From: Thiomargarita sp.
Lineage (GTDB): Bacteria > Pseudomonadota > Gammaproteobacteria > Beggiatoales > Beggiatoaceae
Assembly: GCA_030635005.1 (NCBI GenBank)
Contig: DAOVZS010000078.1
Coordinates: 1 to 8,935 of the forward strand
DNA: 8,935 nucleotides
Direction: 5' to 3'
Position 1 is the stretch's first letter, and each line of letters opens with the position of its first letter. Below the pieces are notes generated by a model. It saw only the letters and a list, made by a program, of their open reading frames with translations. It was not told the DNA's origin and did not search any database. Shown one piece after another: positions 1 to 7,767 of the stretch. The translations under genes were made by a program, and so were the position numbers.

Positions 1-14
1 GGGCAGCGCTATAT

Positions 15-599
15 TTAAGGAAACGGAAACATTTTGATCGGAGCAGCCATTCTATCAACATTATGTCCCATCACACCTAAATGATGCTTTAGTCCACCCA
101 CTTGATGGGTCATTCTTGTAATATCAATACTCATGATATTAATATTTTTATTGAGTCGCATAATATTACTATTAATTGAATAGATATTTTGATTGATATG
201 ACTCATATTGTTATTAATTTTTTCGACGTTCCCATTAATCAGTGGCAATATTTTAACATGCTCATCTAAATGATCAATTGATTGTTTGACTAAGATGACA
301 GAGCGTGTCATCTCCTGTATATTATCTCCCACCACCATAATATTTCTATTGATAGTGTGCATAGAGCTAGCTACCTCATCCAAGCGTTGCGTAATGCTAC
401 CCATATCTGATAATAATATGAGTATGAGTGCAAACACAGCGAACGTCAATAAAAACAATCCAATCATACTGAATCTAATAATTTGAGTCGTTTGATTACT
501 AATTCTGACGATCAAGCCTTCGCGTCGCTTCATTGCTGAATTGAATTCACACATCGTGTTTTCAACAATCGCAACTATTTCTCTCTGAGTGTCTTCCAT
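15..599 (-). CDS. Single-pass membrane protein with long Asn-rich heptad coiled coil, function unknown
   Basis: I do not recognise a characterised family. The 194-residue product has a charged N-terminal part (1-38), one strong transmembrane segment (about 40-63) and then a nearly unbroken heptad array to about residue 184. Hydrophobic residues alternate 4-3 at 83, 87, 90, 94, 97, 101, 104, 108, 111, 115, 118, then 121, 125, 128, 132, 135, 139 and on to 184. The phase slips once at 115-121, where Pro119 lies. Many heptads carry an INxN-type motif (INRN, INNN, INQN, INSN). No enzymatic motif is visible, and the protein ends in an FPFP tail. The lone membrane anchor suggests a trimeric or dimeric coiled-coil stalk. 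The layout resembles the helical part of chemoreceptor-like proteins, but there is no signalling tip. The ATG at 599 has no good Shine-Dalgarno sequence; Met16 and Met23 are alternatives with no better site. It lies 100 nt downstream of the phosphoribulokinase gene on the same strand. Confidence 0.72.
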   Translation of the reverse strand: MEDTQREIVAIVENTMCEFNSAMKRREGLIVRISNQTTQIIRFSMIGLFLLTFAVFALILILLSDMGSITQRLDEVASSMHTINRNIMVVGDNIQEMTRSVILVKQSIDHLDEHVKILPLINGNVEKINNNMSHINQNIYSINSNIMRLNKNINIMSIDITRMTHQVGGLKHHLGVMGHNVDRMAAPIKMFPFP

Positions 600-699
600 A
601 TTATGAGTAAACAGTTAAAAATGGGAATTGAGGCTTGTCATAAAGCCATGGAGACATCAGGTGTGTGCTCCACGACAATATAGGCTATCAGCGTATAAT
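600..699 (-). other. Intergenic spacer with a weak hairpin
   Basis: This 100-base gap is the only sizeable non-coding stretch between genes. On the minus strand it contains GGCTT-TATGAC-AAGCC (647-632), a 5-bp stem. It is followed about 10 nt later by a short T run (CATTTTT), too far and too weak for a confident intrinsic terminator. A loose sigma70-like pair (ATGACA at 641-636, TTTAAC at 619-614, 16-nt spacer) overlaps the hairpin and could serve the downstream membrane-protein gene. No RNA gene is recognisable. Confidence 0.35.
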
Positions 700-1572
700 T
701 TACAAAACTTTACGGCGTTTTTCCATCATTTCTTTAATAATAGGGCGGAAAATAATTTGCATTGCAAAACCCATTTTTCCACCTGGTACTACCAAAGTAT
801 TGGGACGTGACATAAACGAATCATGAATCATTGATAATAAATATTGGTAATCTTGATCCCGATATTTATTAAAGCGAATCACGACTAAACTTTCATCCGC
901 CGTCGGAATATCACGGGCAATAAAGGGATTAGAGGTATCTACCAGCGGTACCCGTTGAAAGTTGATATGACTTTTTGTAAATTGAGGGGTAATATACTGT
1001 ACATAATCAGGCATACGTCGTAAAATTGTCTGTGTCACTGCTTCTGGAGAATAGCCGCGTTCTTTCACATCGCGACTAATTTTTTGTATCCATTCCAAAT
1101 TGACACTGGGCACGACGCCTACTAATAAATCTACCCATTGTGCCACATTGGCTTCTGGCGTCACAATCCCCCCATGCAATCCTTCATAAAACAATAAATC
1201 GGTATCATTGGAAATATCTTCCCAAGGTGTAAAAGTACCTGATTCTTGTTTATAAGGTTCAGCCTCTTCTTCATTGTGCAGGTATTTTCGGATTTTTCCT
1301 GTCCCTGTTTGTGAATATTGATGAAATAAATCTTCAAGTTTATCCAATAAATTCGCTTCTGGACCAAAATGACTGATATCTTTCCCTTGTTTCTGTGCTT
1401 CTGCAACTGCTTTTTTCATCTCAGCACGATTATAGCGATGAAAACTATCCCCTTCGACAATAGCCGATTGATATGACCCACGACGAAAAATATCCATAAA
1501 CGCTTTCGTGACAGAGGTCGTGCCTGCGCCTGAAGAACCAGTAATAGCAATAACGGGATGTCTAATAGACAT
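700..1572 (-). CDS. cbbP: Phosphoribulokinase (class I, proteobacterial type)
   Basis: Phosphorylates ribulose 5-phosphate with ATP to ribulose 1,5-bisphosphate, the CO2 acceptor of the Calvin cycle; cytosolic. The 290-residue product matches the family length. Visible features are the P-loop GSSGAGTTS (12-20), the catalytic region EGDSFHRYNRAEMKK with Asp42, His45 and Arg49, the YEGLHGG segment (129-135), the NLEWIQKISRD stretch with Lys164, Arg167, Asp168 and Arg172, and TSNPFIAR further on. These fit the known Rhodobacter sphaeroides active-site residues, shifted by at most one. There are no cysteines at all, so thioredoxin control as in plant enzymes is excluded; the class is known for NADH activation and AMP inhibition. 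The ATG at 1572 is chosen over TTG 1590 because GAGGAG (1588-1583) lies 10 nt upstream. It is last in the nine-gene run, 21 nt after tgpA. The sequence also strongly resembles E. coli PrkB, whose role is unclear, so without Rubisco in view the Calvin role is inferred. Confidence 0.95.
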   Translation of the reverse strand: MSIRHPVIAITGSSGAGTTSVTKAFMDIFRRGSYQSAIVEGDSFHRYNRAEMKKAVAEAQKQGKDISHFGPEANLLDKLEDLFHQYSQTGTGKIRKYLHNEEEAEPYKQESGTFTPWEDISNDTDLLFYEGLHGGIVTPEANVAQWVDLLVGVVPSVNLEWIQKISRDVKERGYSPEAVTQTILRRMPDYVQYITPQFTKSHINFQRVPLVDTSNPFIARDIPTADESLVVIRFNKYRDQDYQYLLSMIHDSFMSRPNTLVVPGGKMGFAMQIIFRPIIKEMMEKRRKVL

Positions 1573-1582
1573 TAAAATTATT

Positions 1583-1588
1583 CTCCTC
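1583..1588 (-). promoter_or_regulatory. Ribosome binding site of phosphoribulokinase
   Basis: GAGGAG, 10 nt before ATG 1572. It overlaps the alternative TTG start at 1590, which argues against that longer form (six extra residues absent from homologues). Confidence 0.8.
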
Positions 1589-1593
1589 AATCA

Positions 1594-3549
1594 TTAAGGG
1601 TGAAAATGTCGTACCGCAAATTGTAATTGCGATAACCTATTAAATTGACTATGATAACGTGTTTGTAAATAGAGTGAGATAATGTGTTCTACAGATTCTG
1701 CTAAATCGGGACGTGTCACACTAATCCGTTGTGCAAATGTGATAGGTCCTTCGCTAGGATGGCGATGTAAACCACAACGTGCCATTTTTTTGCACCAATG
1801 CCTGTAAATTTTTTGGGCAGGATCTGTATGTTTCCACTGTGGACGTAAAAACATCCAAGCTGCATATCCTAATAATAAACTACTGATGAGACTGACTAAT
1901 AACAAAGTCATACCACGCCAATCAATCCCTTCTAATCCCAAACGTTCTAATAATTTTTTTTGTTGTTCGGGTCCATATCCCAATACCCATTGATTCCAGC
2001 CATTATTAATGGCATCCCAAGTATTACGTATATGTTGCCAAACGCTGATAATATGAGAATCTTGTTGGGTTTTAAAACCAAACAGTGTGGTACTTTCTTT
2101 TTCAATGCGTTCTGCAGCAATAGCGGCAGTCGGATCAATACGTACCCAGCCCCGATCTGCAAACCACACCTCACTCCAAGCATGCGCCTCTCGTTGTCGT
2201 ACAATTAAATAATGATCAATAGGATTGACCGTTCCGCCCAAATAGCCCGTCACTACACGTGCAGGAATATTAGCTGAACGCATTAAAATGGTAAAGGCTG
2301 CGGCATAATGCTCGCAAAAGCCTTCACGTGTTTTAAAGAGAAAGTCATCAATCGGATCATCTAATAATAACCGAGGTGTTCGAGTATATGTAAAGGGTTC
2401 TTGATTAAAATATTGTAATGCCCGTTGCACAATCGCCTGTGGCTGTGGATTTTCCTGTTGCCACTGTTGTGCTAAAGCACGTGCCCGTAAATGTTTATCT
2501 TTGGGTAATTGTAAGGCTAAGTATTTGTGTTGCGGTGTAAATAGCTTCGCATGATAGTCTGTATAAGAACGTAATGAATAACGCATACGGTCTACTATAG
2601 GGGATTTTGATAAAATCTGATAATCTCTATTTATATACGCCTTATGCGGTGCTTTTAAGGGTAAATCTAAAGCAAATAACCAGTGTCTGTTATGCGCTTC
2701 TAATGTGACGGTGTAATCAACTGCATCCCCTGTCGTTTGAAACTTGAGATCTTTAACCTCATGTTTTTCTAGACTTTTCACTCTTTTCCATTCATGTCCA
2801 TCGGTGTGCCATAATACAATGCCCCGCCAATAGCGTTGATTTTCGGGTGGCAAAGCCCCTTCAAATTTGACACGAAAAGCAATCTCATCAGACAGGCTTA
2901 AGTCACTAAACGCACCGGGAGACATGGTATCACCTAAACCACTGACACTCACATGTGCATCTATGGGTAATTTCCAAAACGGTCCTGCCACACGTGGAAA
3001 TAAAATAAATAATACCAACATCACCGGCACGGCTTGGAACAATAAAATACCTGATAAACGCAAACGTTGTCGGGTTGATAAGCTATTTTCGTTTAAACTA
3101 ATGAGTGTGCCAGTAGCCATTAACATGACTACGCCCATATATAAGGCGGTAGGAATAGATTGAGAATATAAAAAATTAGTAATAATCAGAAAATAGCTTA
3201 AAAAGCATACTAATAAGGCATCACGTAAGGTACTTGTTTCTAATAGTTTCAGTGCACATAATATCACCAATAGTCCAAGATACGCATTACGTCCTATGCC
3301 TGAACGCCCGCCATAACTGATCGCGATGCTCACAATGACTACAAGTGCAATCATCAACAGTATCCAACGAGAGGGTAAGGATTTTTGATGGCGTGCGATT
3401 TGATAACGCCATAAGAGTAACAAAAAAAAGAGCGGTGGTATCCATATCACAATATGAGAAAAATGTGGTAAAACCACCAATATTAAGGTTGCAATGATCC
3501 ACAATAAGCCATCTAAACGAGGTAATAAGGCGTGAGTTTTTATGTGCAT
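1594..3549 (-). CDS. tgpA: TgpA-type membrane transglutaminase (DUF3488 / transglutaminase core)
   Basis: Inner-membrane protein with a transglutaminase-like papain-fold domain facing the periplasm. The Pseudomonas aeruginosa homologue is essential for viability, but its physiological substrate is not established. The 651-residue product has about seven N-terminal membrane segments (roughly 12-30, 33-49, 62-79, 89-103, 111-127, 135-152, 163-184) and a periplasmic region. The transglutaminase core has Cys412 in REGFCEHYAAAF, His456 in REAHAWSE and Asp472 in RIDPTAA. A further membrane segment (about 547-568) and a cytoplasmic DUF4129-like tail follow. All three catalytic residues are present, with Cys-His and His-Asp spacings of 44 and 16, so it should be active. 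Start ATG 3549 lies one base after the DUF58 stop (TAA-A-ATG) and suits translational coupling. A longer frame to 3615 would add 22 non-family residues inside the DUF58 gene and is rejected. Phosphoribulokinase follows after 21 nt. Confidence 0.93.
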   Translation of the reverse strand: MHIKTHALLPRLDGLLWIIATLILVVLPHFSHIVIWIPPLFFLLLLWRYQIARHQKSLPSRWILLMIALVVIVSIAISYGGRSGIGRNAYLGLLVILCALKLLETSTLRDALLVCFLSYFLIITNFLYSQSIPTALYMGVVMLMATGTLISLNENSLSTRQRLRLSGILLFQAVPVMLVLFILFPRVAGPFWKLPIDAHVSVSGLGDTMSPGAFSDLSLSDEIAFRVKFEGALPPENQRYWRGIVLWHTDGHEWKRVKSLEKHEVKDLKFQTTGDAVDYTVTLEAHNRHWLFALDLPLKAPHKAYINRDYQILSKSPIVDRMRYSLRSYTDYHAKLFTPQHKYLALQLPKDKHLRARALAQQWQQENPQPQAIVQRALQYFNQEPFTYTRTPRLLLDDPIDDFLFKTREGFCEHYAAAFTILMRSANIPARVVTGYLGGTVNPIDHYLIVRQREAHAWSEVWFADRGWVRIDPTAAIAAERIEKESTTLFGFKTQQDSHIISVWQHIRNTWDAINNGWNQWVLGYGPEQQKKLLERLGLEGIDWRGMTLLLVSLISSLLLGYAAWMFLRPQWKHTDPAQKIYRHWCKKMARCGLHRHPSEGPITFAQRISVTRPDLAESVEHIISLYLQTRYHSQFNRLSQLQFAVRHFHP

Positions 3550-3550
3550 T

Positions 3551-4447
3551 TTAGTGATACAACGCCAATTTTTGCAAACACATATCACGATGTTGTTCAC
3601 CCGTATTCGGTTCAAGGGTACACCCCGGAATTTTTAATCCATACTGTGCCCCCTGACTTTCCGCTACTAATATCCATAAACATAATTGTGACAAAGCGGC
3701 TTCAACATTTTGTAAGCTGCTCACATCTTTCCAAGTCAACCATACCGTGCTCGTATTTAATCCCCCAAATTGTTTAATCATCCAATTTTGCCCCCGTGCA
3801 ACTGCTTTCCAATCAATATGTCGCGGAGAATCTCCTAATTGATAATCGCGATATCCGATAAAATCTTCCCCTTCTCCACTATTACCCGCACCTGCATGAT
3901 CCGTTTCTTGTCCTAAAGGCAAATTTTTATGTCCAATCGCTTGTGGATAGACTAAGGTAGACACGTCTAAATTGATATAAGACCATGCATGAAACAAGCC
4001 CACAGGAAAACGAGAATATACGGTGACACGTCCTAAAAAAAAGCGTCCTCGTTGTAGGGTAGGCACCGGAATCGTAATGTTGACGTGTTGATTAGCCGCT
4101 ATATTATTTGATATTTTTGTTTTATCATGTTGCCAAACCAGATTATAACGGGTTGCTTTTTCACGATTATCTATCCATAAATGAAATTCTGCGGGTTCAC
4201 CCACAAAGACGGGAGACACTTTACCCGCTTCGATGCGTAATCCTAATAAAGTACGATGTGTGTGTAAAATAGACACTATCGCCATACTGACTAATAAGAA
4301 GGTGAGTACATAGCCCATGCTATTATTATAATTCATTGAACCAATCAACATAATTAATAATGTGAGCATAAACCCTAAACCTGCTTTACTTGGCAAGATA
4401 TAGATATGACGCCTGTCAAGAATAATCGGAGTGATTTTTGAAATCAT
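3551..4447 (-). CDS. DUF58 domain membrane protein
   Basis: Member of the DUF58 family, whose genes usually stand between a MoxR-type AAA+ ATPase and a TgpA-type transglutaminase; the biochemical role is unsettled. Two membrane segments lie near the N-terminus (about 24-36 and 44-62), followed by a beta-rich region. The diagnostic DUF58 box spans residues 193-219: GEDFIGYRDYQLGD, then SPRHIDWKAVARG. The length of 298 is at the short end of the family, which often has 300-440 residues with a von Willebrand A-like C-terminal part; only a reduced version is seen here (about 232-298). ATG 4447 lies 4 nt after the stop of the preceding small gene, and its own stop is 1 nt before the tgpA ATG. There is no strong Shine-Dalgarno sequence, only AAGAT upstream, so coupling to the upstream gene is likely. 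Confidence 0.9.
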   Translation of the reverse strand: MISKITPIILDRRHIYILPSKAGLGFMLTLLIMLIGSMNYNNSMGYVLTFLLVSMAIVSILHTHRTLLGLRIEAGKVSPVFVGEPAEFHLWIDNREKATRYNLVWQHDKTKISNNIAANQHVNITIPVPTLQRGRFFLGRVTVYSRFPVGLFHAWSYINLDVSTLVYPQAIGHKNLPLGQETDHAGAGNSGEGEDFIGYRDYQLGDSPRHIDWKAVARGQNWMIKQFGGLNTSTVWLTWKDVSSLQNVEAALSQLCLWILVAESQGAQYGLKIPGCTLEPNTGEQHRDMCLQKLALYH

Positions 4448-4451
4448 AGCA

Positions 4452-4646
4452 TTATCTTTTGTAAATATCTCGACGATGTCCTATTTTATGAATCACTATT
4501 GTGTGTTCTAATTGTTGGACGACTTCAGATAAGGCAGTGCCTCGTTCACCATTTGCAGTCATTTTTTGTTGTTGTAACAGCATATTATGCACATTTGTTT
4601 TTATTTCTGTATCAAAGTTTAAAACTTTTCTATTCATATTACCCAT
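4452..4646 (-). CDS. Small 64-residue hypothetical protein, possibly ribbon-helix-helix-like
   Basis: I do not recognise this product. It is probably a real gene: it fills the space between pyrF (26 nt gap) and DUF58 (4 nt gap), and its stop abuts the DUF58 start. The layout RKVLNFDTEI (possible strand), then a helix around VHNMLLQQQ, then ALSEVVQQLEHTIV (second helix) recalls ribbon-helix-helix DNA-binding proteins. The loop between the helices (about KMTANGERGT) is longer than usual, so this is only a guess. The C-terminus is basic (HKIGHRRDIYKR). Start ATG 4646 has GGAAA roughly 10 nt upstream. The in-frame ATG at 4637, preceded by GGGT, is an alternative that drops three residues. It sits where a MoxR ATPase often precedes DUF58, but is far too short to be one and has no Walker motif. 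Confidence 0.6.
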   Translation of the reverse strand: MGNMNRKVLNFDTEIKTNVHNMLLQQQKMTANGERGTALSEVVQQLEHTIVIHKIGHRRDIYKR

Positions 4647-4672
4647 TTTTAATAGTTTCCAGTTATAAACAA

Positions 4673-5377
4673 TTACTCAACTGCTGAAATTTCTTGCTGA
4701 ATGGTTTGAATCGTATAAATGGGATCTGCTGATGTTCTAATAGGACGTCCAATCACTACGTGATCAGCACCATTTATAATGGCTGCTTTGGCAGTGGCAA
4801 CACGTTTTTGGTCATCTTTTTCAATATCTCTATTCAATCCCGGACGAATACCAGGGGTGACAATTAGAAATTTTGATTCCACTTCTTGACGAATGATTTT
4901 GGCTTCAAGCGGTGAAGAAACTACGCCATCACATCCCAGTTGTAATGCTTTTTTTGAACGTAAGAGTACTAAATCTGAAATACTCCCTGTTAATCCCATT
5001 TCTCGCATATCAGATTCATCAAAACTCGTTAAAACAGTCACAGCAAGGATTTTAAGATCCTTTTTTTCTTTGACAGCAGCTTTAATAATAGGATCATTGC
5101 CATGAATAGTGGCAAAAGTGATCCCTTTATTTTGAAGTTGTTGGACTGCTAACATCACAGTTTCTGGGATATCAAAAAATTTAAGATCAAGCATGACTTT
5201 ATTACCACGGTGTATGATTTCTTCTATAAGAGGCCAACCACCTGCTAAAAACAGTTGCAAGCCCACTTTAAAAAATTTCACATGCCCATCTAATTTTTTA
5301 ACCCAATTTAACGCTTCTGTCTGTTCTGAAAAATCTAGCGCAAAAATAATACGCTCATCAAGGGGTATTTTATTCAT
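4673..5377 (-). CDS. pyrF: Orotidine 5'-phosphate decarboxylase
   Basis: Converts OMP to UMP, the last step of de novo pyrimidine synthesis; cytosolic TIM-barrel dimer. The 234-residue product is full length for the bacterial type I enzyme. Seen in order are FALDF with Asp15, FKVGLQLF with Lys37, the signature LDLKFFDIPETV with Asp64, Lys66 and Asp69 (the charged catalytic network), TPGIRPG with Arg178 in the phosphate loop, and VIGRPI with Arg211 near the C-terminus. All key residues are intact. ATG 5377 overlaps the preceding lipoprotein stop by four bases (ATGA) and has AGAGGA nine bases upstream, so initiation should be efficient. The neighbours are not pyrimidine genes; the coupling is only positional. 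Confidence 0.97.
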   Translation of the reverse strand: MNKIPLDERIIFALDFSEQTEALNWVKKLDGHVKFFKVGLQLFLAGGWPLIEEIIHRGNKVMLDLKFFDIPETVMLAVQQLQNKGITFATIHGNDPIIKAAVKEKKDLKILAVTVLTSFDESDMREMGLTGSISDLVLLRSKKALQLGCDGVVSSPLEAKIIRQEVESKFLIVTPGIRPGLNRDIEKDDQKRVATAKAAIINGADHVVIGRPIRTSADPIYTIQTIQQEISAVE

Positions 5378-6243
5378 GGCTTGCCATCCTCTGCATCACT
5401 TAATAAACATGCTTTCAATGAATCTGCCAAATTACTTAATAAAGTAAAATAGTTGTTTGTGCCTAAGGGATCTAATATGCCCTGTCGTACTGTCGTATTT
5501 TCAATTAAGCTGGCCACTAAGCTAGATTCAAATTGGGGTTCTGTAAAGACGCAACGCACATCTTTCTTTTTCAGCCGTTCACGTAATTCATATAAATGTT
5601 TAACACTGGGACGACTTTCTGGGCTAATACTGATAGTACCTACTGATTTTAAACCATAACGATGTTCAAAATATTGATACGCATCATGAAAAACCATATA
5701 AGGGATATCCTTAATGGAATTTAATTGCGCTTTGATATGGTGATCAAGTTGCTTGAGTTGTGTGATGAGATTCTGAGCATTAGCGTGATAACGATTAGCG
5801 TTATGAGGATCATTTTGACTCAGAGCGGTCGCAATAGCCGTGACCATAATCATGGCATTATGAGGATCCAGCCAAATATGCGGATTAAAATCATGATCAT
5901 CATGATGTGTTTTTAAAAGTGTTAAATCTGGGATATCAATTAAACGTAATAACGGTTTATTCACTGTCGTCAGTGTTTTTTCTAAAAATGCTTCAACAGT
6001 AGGACCTACCCAGACAATTAAACTGGCAGCATGTAATTGTCTGACTTGAGAAGGACGTAAGGTGTAATTATGGGGAGATTCTCCACCGTGTAGCAACAAA
6101 TACGGTGTCCCTACGCCTTCCATCACACCGATTACCAGTGCATAAATCGGTTTAATAGTGACGATAACTTGTGATTTCTGAGTGTGTTCAACACATCCGA
6201 TGACGCTTAATAATAGGCTAACACTTAAGATAAAATGTTTCAA
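5374..6243 (-). CDS. znuA: Zinc/manganese ABC transporter substrate-binding lipoprotein (ZnuA family, cluster A-I)
   Basis: Periplasmic metal-binding protein that would hand Zn(II) (or Mn) to a membrane ABC permease. The 289-residue product begins with a lipoprotein signal: hydrophobic 5-16 and lipobox VIGC with Cys17. Candidate metal ligands fit the family pattern: His58 in GGESPHNY, His122 in NPHIWLDP, His186 in VFHDAYQYF and Asp258 in LDPLG. A very short His/Asp loop (HHDDHD, 113-118) replaces the long His-rich loop of many ZnuA proteins. Cys231 and Cys279 could form the C-terminal disulfide known in E. coli ZnuA. The start is TTG 6243, with AGGA about 12 nt upstream. An ATT just before it would give better spacing but adds only one or two residues. 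No permease or ATPase gene is adjacent, so the znuB/znuC partners must be elsewhere. It lies 4 nt after comM and overlaps pyrF by 4 nt. Zinc versus manganese specificity cannot be settled by eye. Confidence 0.9.
   Translation of the reverse strand: MKHFILSVSLLLSVIGCVEHTQKSQVIVTIKPIYALVIGVMEGVGTPYLLLHGGESPHNYTLRPSQVRQLHAASLIVWVGPTVEAFLEKTLTTVNKPLLRLIDIPDLTLLKTHHDDHDFNPHIWLDPHNAMIMVTAIATALSQNDPHNANRYHANAQNLITQLKQLDHHIKAQLNSIKDIPYMVFHDAYQYFEHRYGLKSVGTISISPESRPSVKHLYELRERLKKKDVRCVFTEPQFESSLVASLIENTTVRQGILDPLGTNNYFTLLSNLADSLKACLLSDAEDGKP
5387..5392 (-). promoter_or_regulatory. Ribosome binding site of pyrF
   Basis: AGAGGA lies 9 nt before ATG 5377, inside the last codons of the upstream lipoprotein gene. 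It supports the overlapping ATGA junction. Confidence 0.7.
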
Positions 6244-6247
6244 AATG

Positions 6248-7762
6248 TTATTTTTTCCTTTCTAATTGGCGATAAGTAATGGATTCCATCAAATGAGCGG
6301 TTTGAATAGACTCACTTTTCGCCAAATCTGCAATCGTTCGGCTCACCTTTAAAATACGATACCAAGCACGTGCTGATAATCCTAAGCGTTCAATCGCCGT
6401 ATCTAATAAACGCTCATCTGTATCACTGAGTCGACAATGCTTATCAATATCTTGATTACCTAATAAATTATTGGGTTTCTGACATCGTTGTAATTGTATC
6501 TCTCTTGCAGCAATGACACGAGTCCGTACAGTCTTACTGTCTTCTCTGGCGGTATCTTTACGTAATTCTATTCTAGGTTGATTAGGCACTTCAATATGTA
6601 AATCAATACGATCTAATAAAGGTCCCGAAATTCTAGAACGATAACGCGTCACTTGTTGTGCACTACATTGACATCGGTTATTAGTCGCATCCCCCAAATA
6701 GCCACAAGGACAGGGATTCATCGCAGCCACTAATTGAAAATTAGCGGGAAATTCAGCCGTATTGGCAGCACGTGAAATAGTAATATGTCCTGATTCTATA
6801 GGCTCGCGTAATACTTCTAAAACACGCTTATCAAATTCGGGTAACTCATCTAAAAATAAAATGCCATTATGTGCTAATGAGACTTCTCCCGGACGTGGAT
6901 GACTCCCGCCACCCACCAACGCCACTCCAGACGCTGTATGATGGGGGGATCGAAAAGGACGGATTCCCCAAACATCTGCATTAAAACCATTACGTGCGAT
7001 AGAGAGCACTGTGGCTGTTTCTAAGGCTTCCTGCTCTGTCATTGGCGGTAAAATACCTGGCATACGACTGGCTAACATGGTTTTACCTGTGCCGGGAGGT
7101 CCCATCATCAATAAATTATGCCCTCCAGCAGCTGCGATTTCTAAAGCACGTTTCGCATGGTGTTGTCCCCGAACATCACTTAAATCTGCAATATGGCTTG
7201 CATAGTTAGAATGCGGTGTTTGATCATTGTCGTACAGTGTAATAGGCGTAATCTTTTGTAAATGGCTACAAATATCCAGTAAATGTTTGACGGGTAAAAT
7301 GGATACGCCACTGACAATACCCGCTTCTTTCGCATTTTCAAACGGAACAACAGCTTGACGAGAGGCATTACGGGCTGCTAAAGCCATCGGCAATACTCCA
7401 CGTACAGGGCGTAAGTCACCATTTAAGGCTAATTCACCCACAAATTCATATTCTGATAATGTATCAGAAGGGATTTGTCGAGAGGCGGCAAGTATGCCTA
7501 ATGCAATCGGAAGATCAAAACGTCCCCCTTCTTTGGGCAAATCCGCAGGCGCAAGATTAATGGTAATACGTTGTAATGGAAATTCAAATTGAGTATTCAG
7601 TAATGCACTACGCACGCGTTCTTGACTTTCTTTGACAGCAGCTTCTGGCAAGCCAACTATCAATAATTTAGGTAAACCATTGGTTAAATGGACTTCAATT
7701 GTCACCGAGATTGCTTGAACACCCACTTGAGCACGACTGTAAAGAATAGCGAGAGAAGACAG
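6248..7762 (-). CDS. comM: ComM/YifB family Mg-chelatase-like AAA+ helicase, probable CTG start
   Basis: ComM is a hexameric MCM-like helicase that promotes branch migration during integration of DNA taken up by natural transformation. Numbered from CTG 7762 the product has 504 residues, the normal length. It shows the N-terminal S5/Lon-like fold domain (about 1-170), Walker A GPPGTGKT (221-228), Walker B ILFLDE (301-306), the sensor region NPCPCGY, a possible zinc-binding Cys cluster (Cys351, 353, 364, 366) and the C-terminal Mg-chelatase-type domain. The first canonical start in frame is GTG 7726, but it would delete the conserved strand that is clearly encoded upstream (LAILYSRAQVGVQA, like SLSIVHTRAALGVNA of E. 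coli YifB). No ATG, GTG or TTG occurs between the in-frame stop at 7825-7823 and 7726. CTG 7762, or ATT 7765, therefore probably starts translation, with AAAAGAG 8 nt before the CTG. ubiK ends 5 nt upstream; znuA follows after 4 nt. Confidence 0.93.
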   Translation of the reverse strand: MSSLAILYSRAQVGVQAISVTIEVHLTNGLPKLLIVGLPEAAVKESQERVRSALLNTQFEFPLQRITINLAPADLPKEGGRFDLPIALGILAASRQIPSDTLSEYEFVGELALNGDLRPVRGVLPMALAARNASRQAVVPFENAKEAGIVSGVSILPVKHLLDICSHLQKITPITLYDNDQTPHSNYASHIADLSDVRGQHHAKRALEIAAAGGHNLLMMGPPGTGKTMLASRMPGILPPMTEQEALETATVLSIARNGFNADVWGIRPFRSPHHTASGVALVGGGSHPRPGEVSLAHNGILFLDELPEFDKRVLEVLREPIESGHITISRAANTAEFPANFQLVAAMNPCPCGYLGDATNNRCQCSAQQVTRYRSRISGPLLDRIDLHIEVPNQPRIELRKDTAREDSKTVRTRVIAAREIQLQRCQKPNNLLGNQDIDKHCRLSDTDERLLDTAIERLGLSARAWYRILKVSRTIADLAKSESIQTAHLMESITYRQLERKK

Positions 7763-7767
7763 AATGG

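Noticed and set aside
632..647. Intrinsic terminator after phosphoribulokinase
   Set aside because: The stem is only 5 bp and the T run is about 10 nt away, so it does not meet the usual pattern.
1947..2208. Open frames on both strands within tgpA
   Set aside because: They lie wholly inside a gene with clear family motifs and have no ribosome site or recognisable product.
4662..4667. Minus-strand TATAAC between pyrF and the 64-aa gene as an internal promoter
   Set aside because: The -10 match is good but no -35 box lies at a suitable distance, and the AT-rich background makes such matches common.
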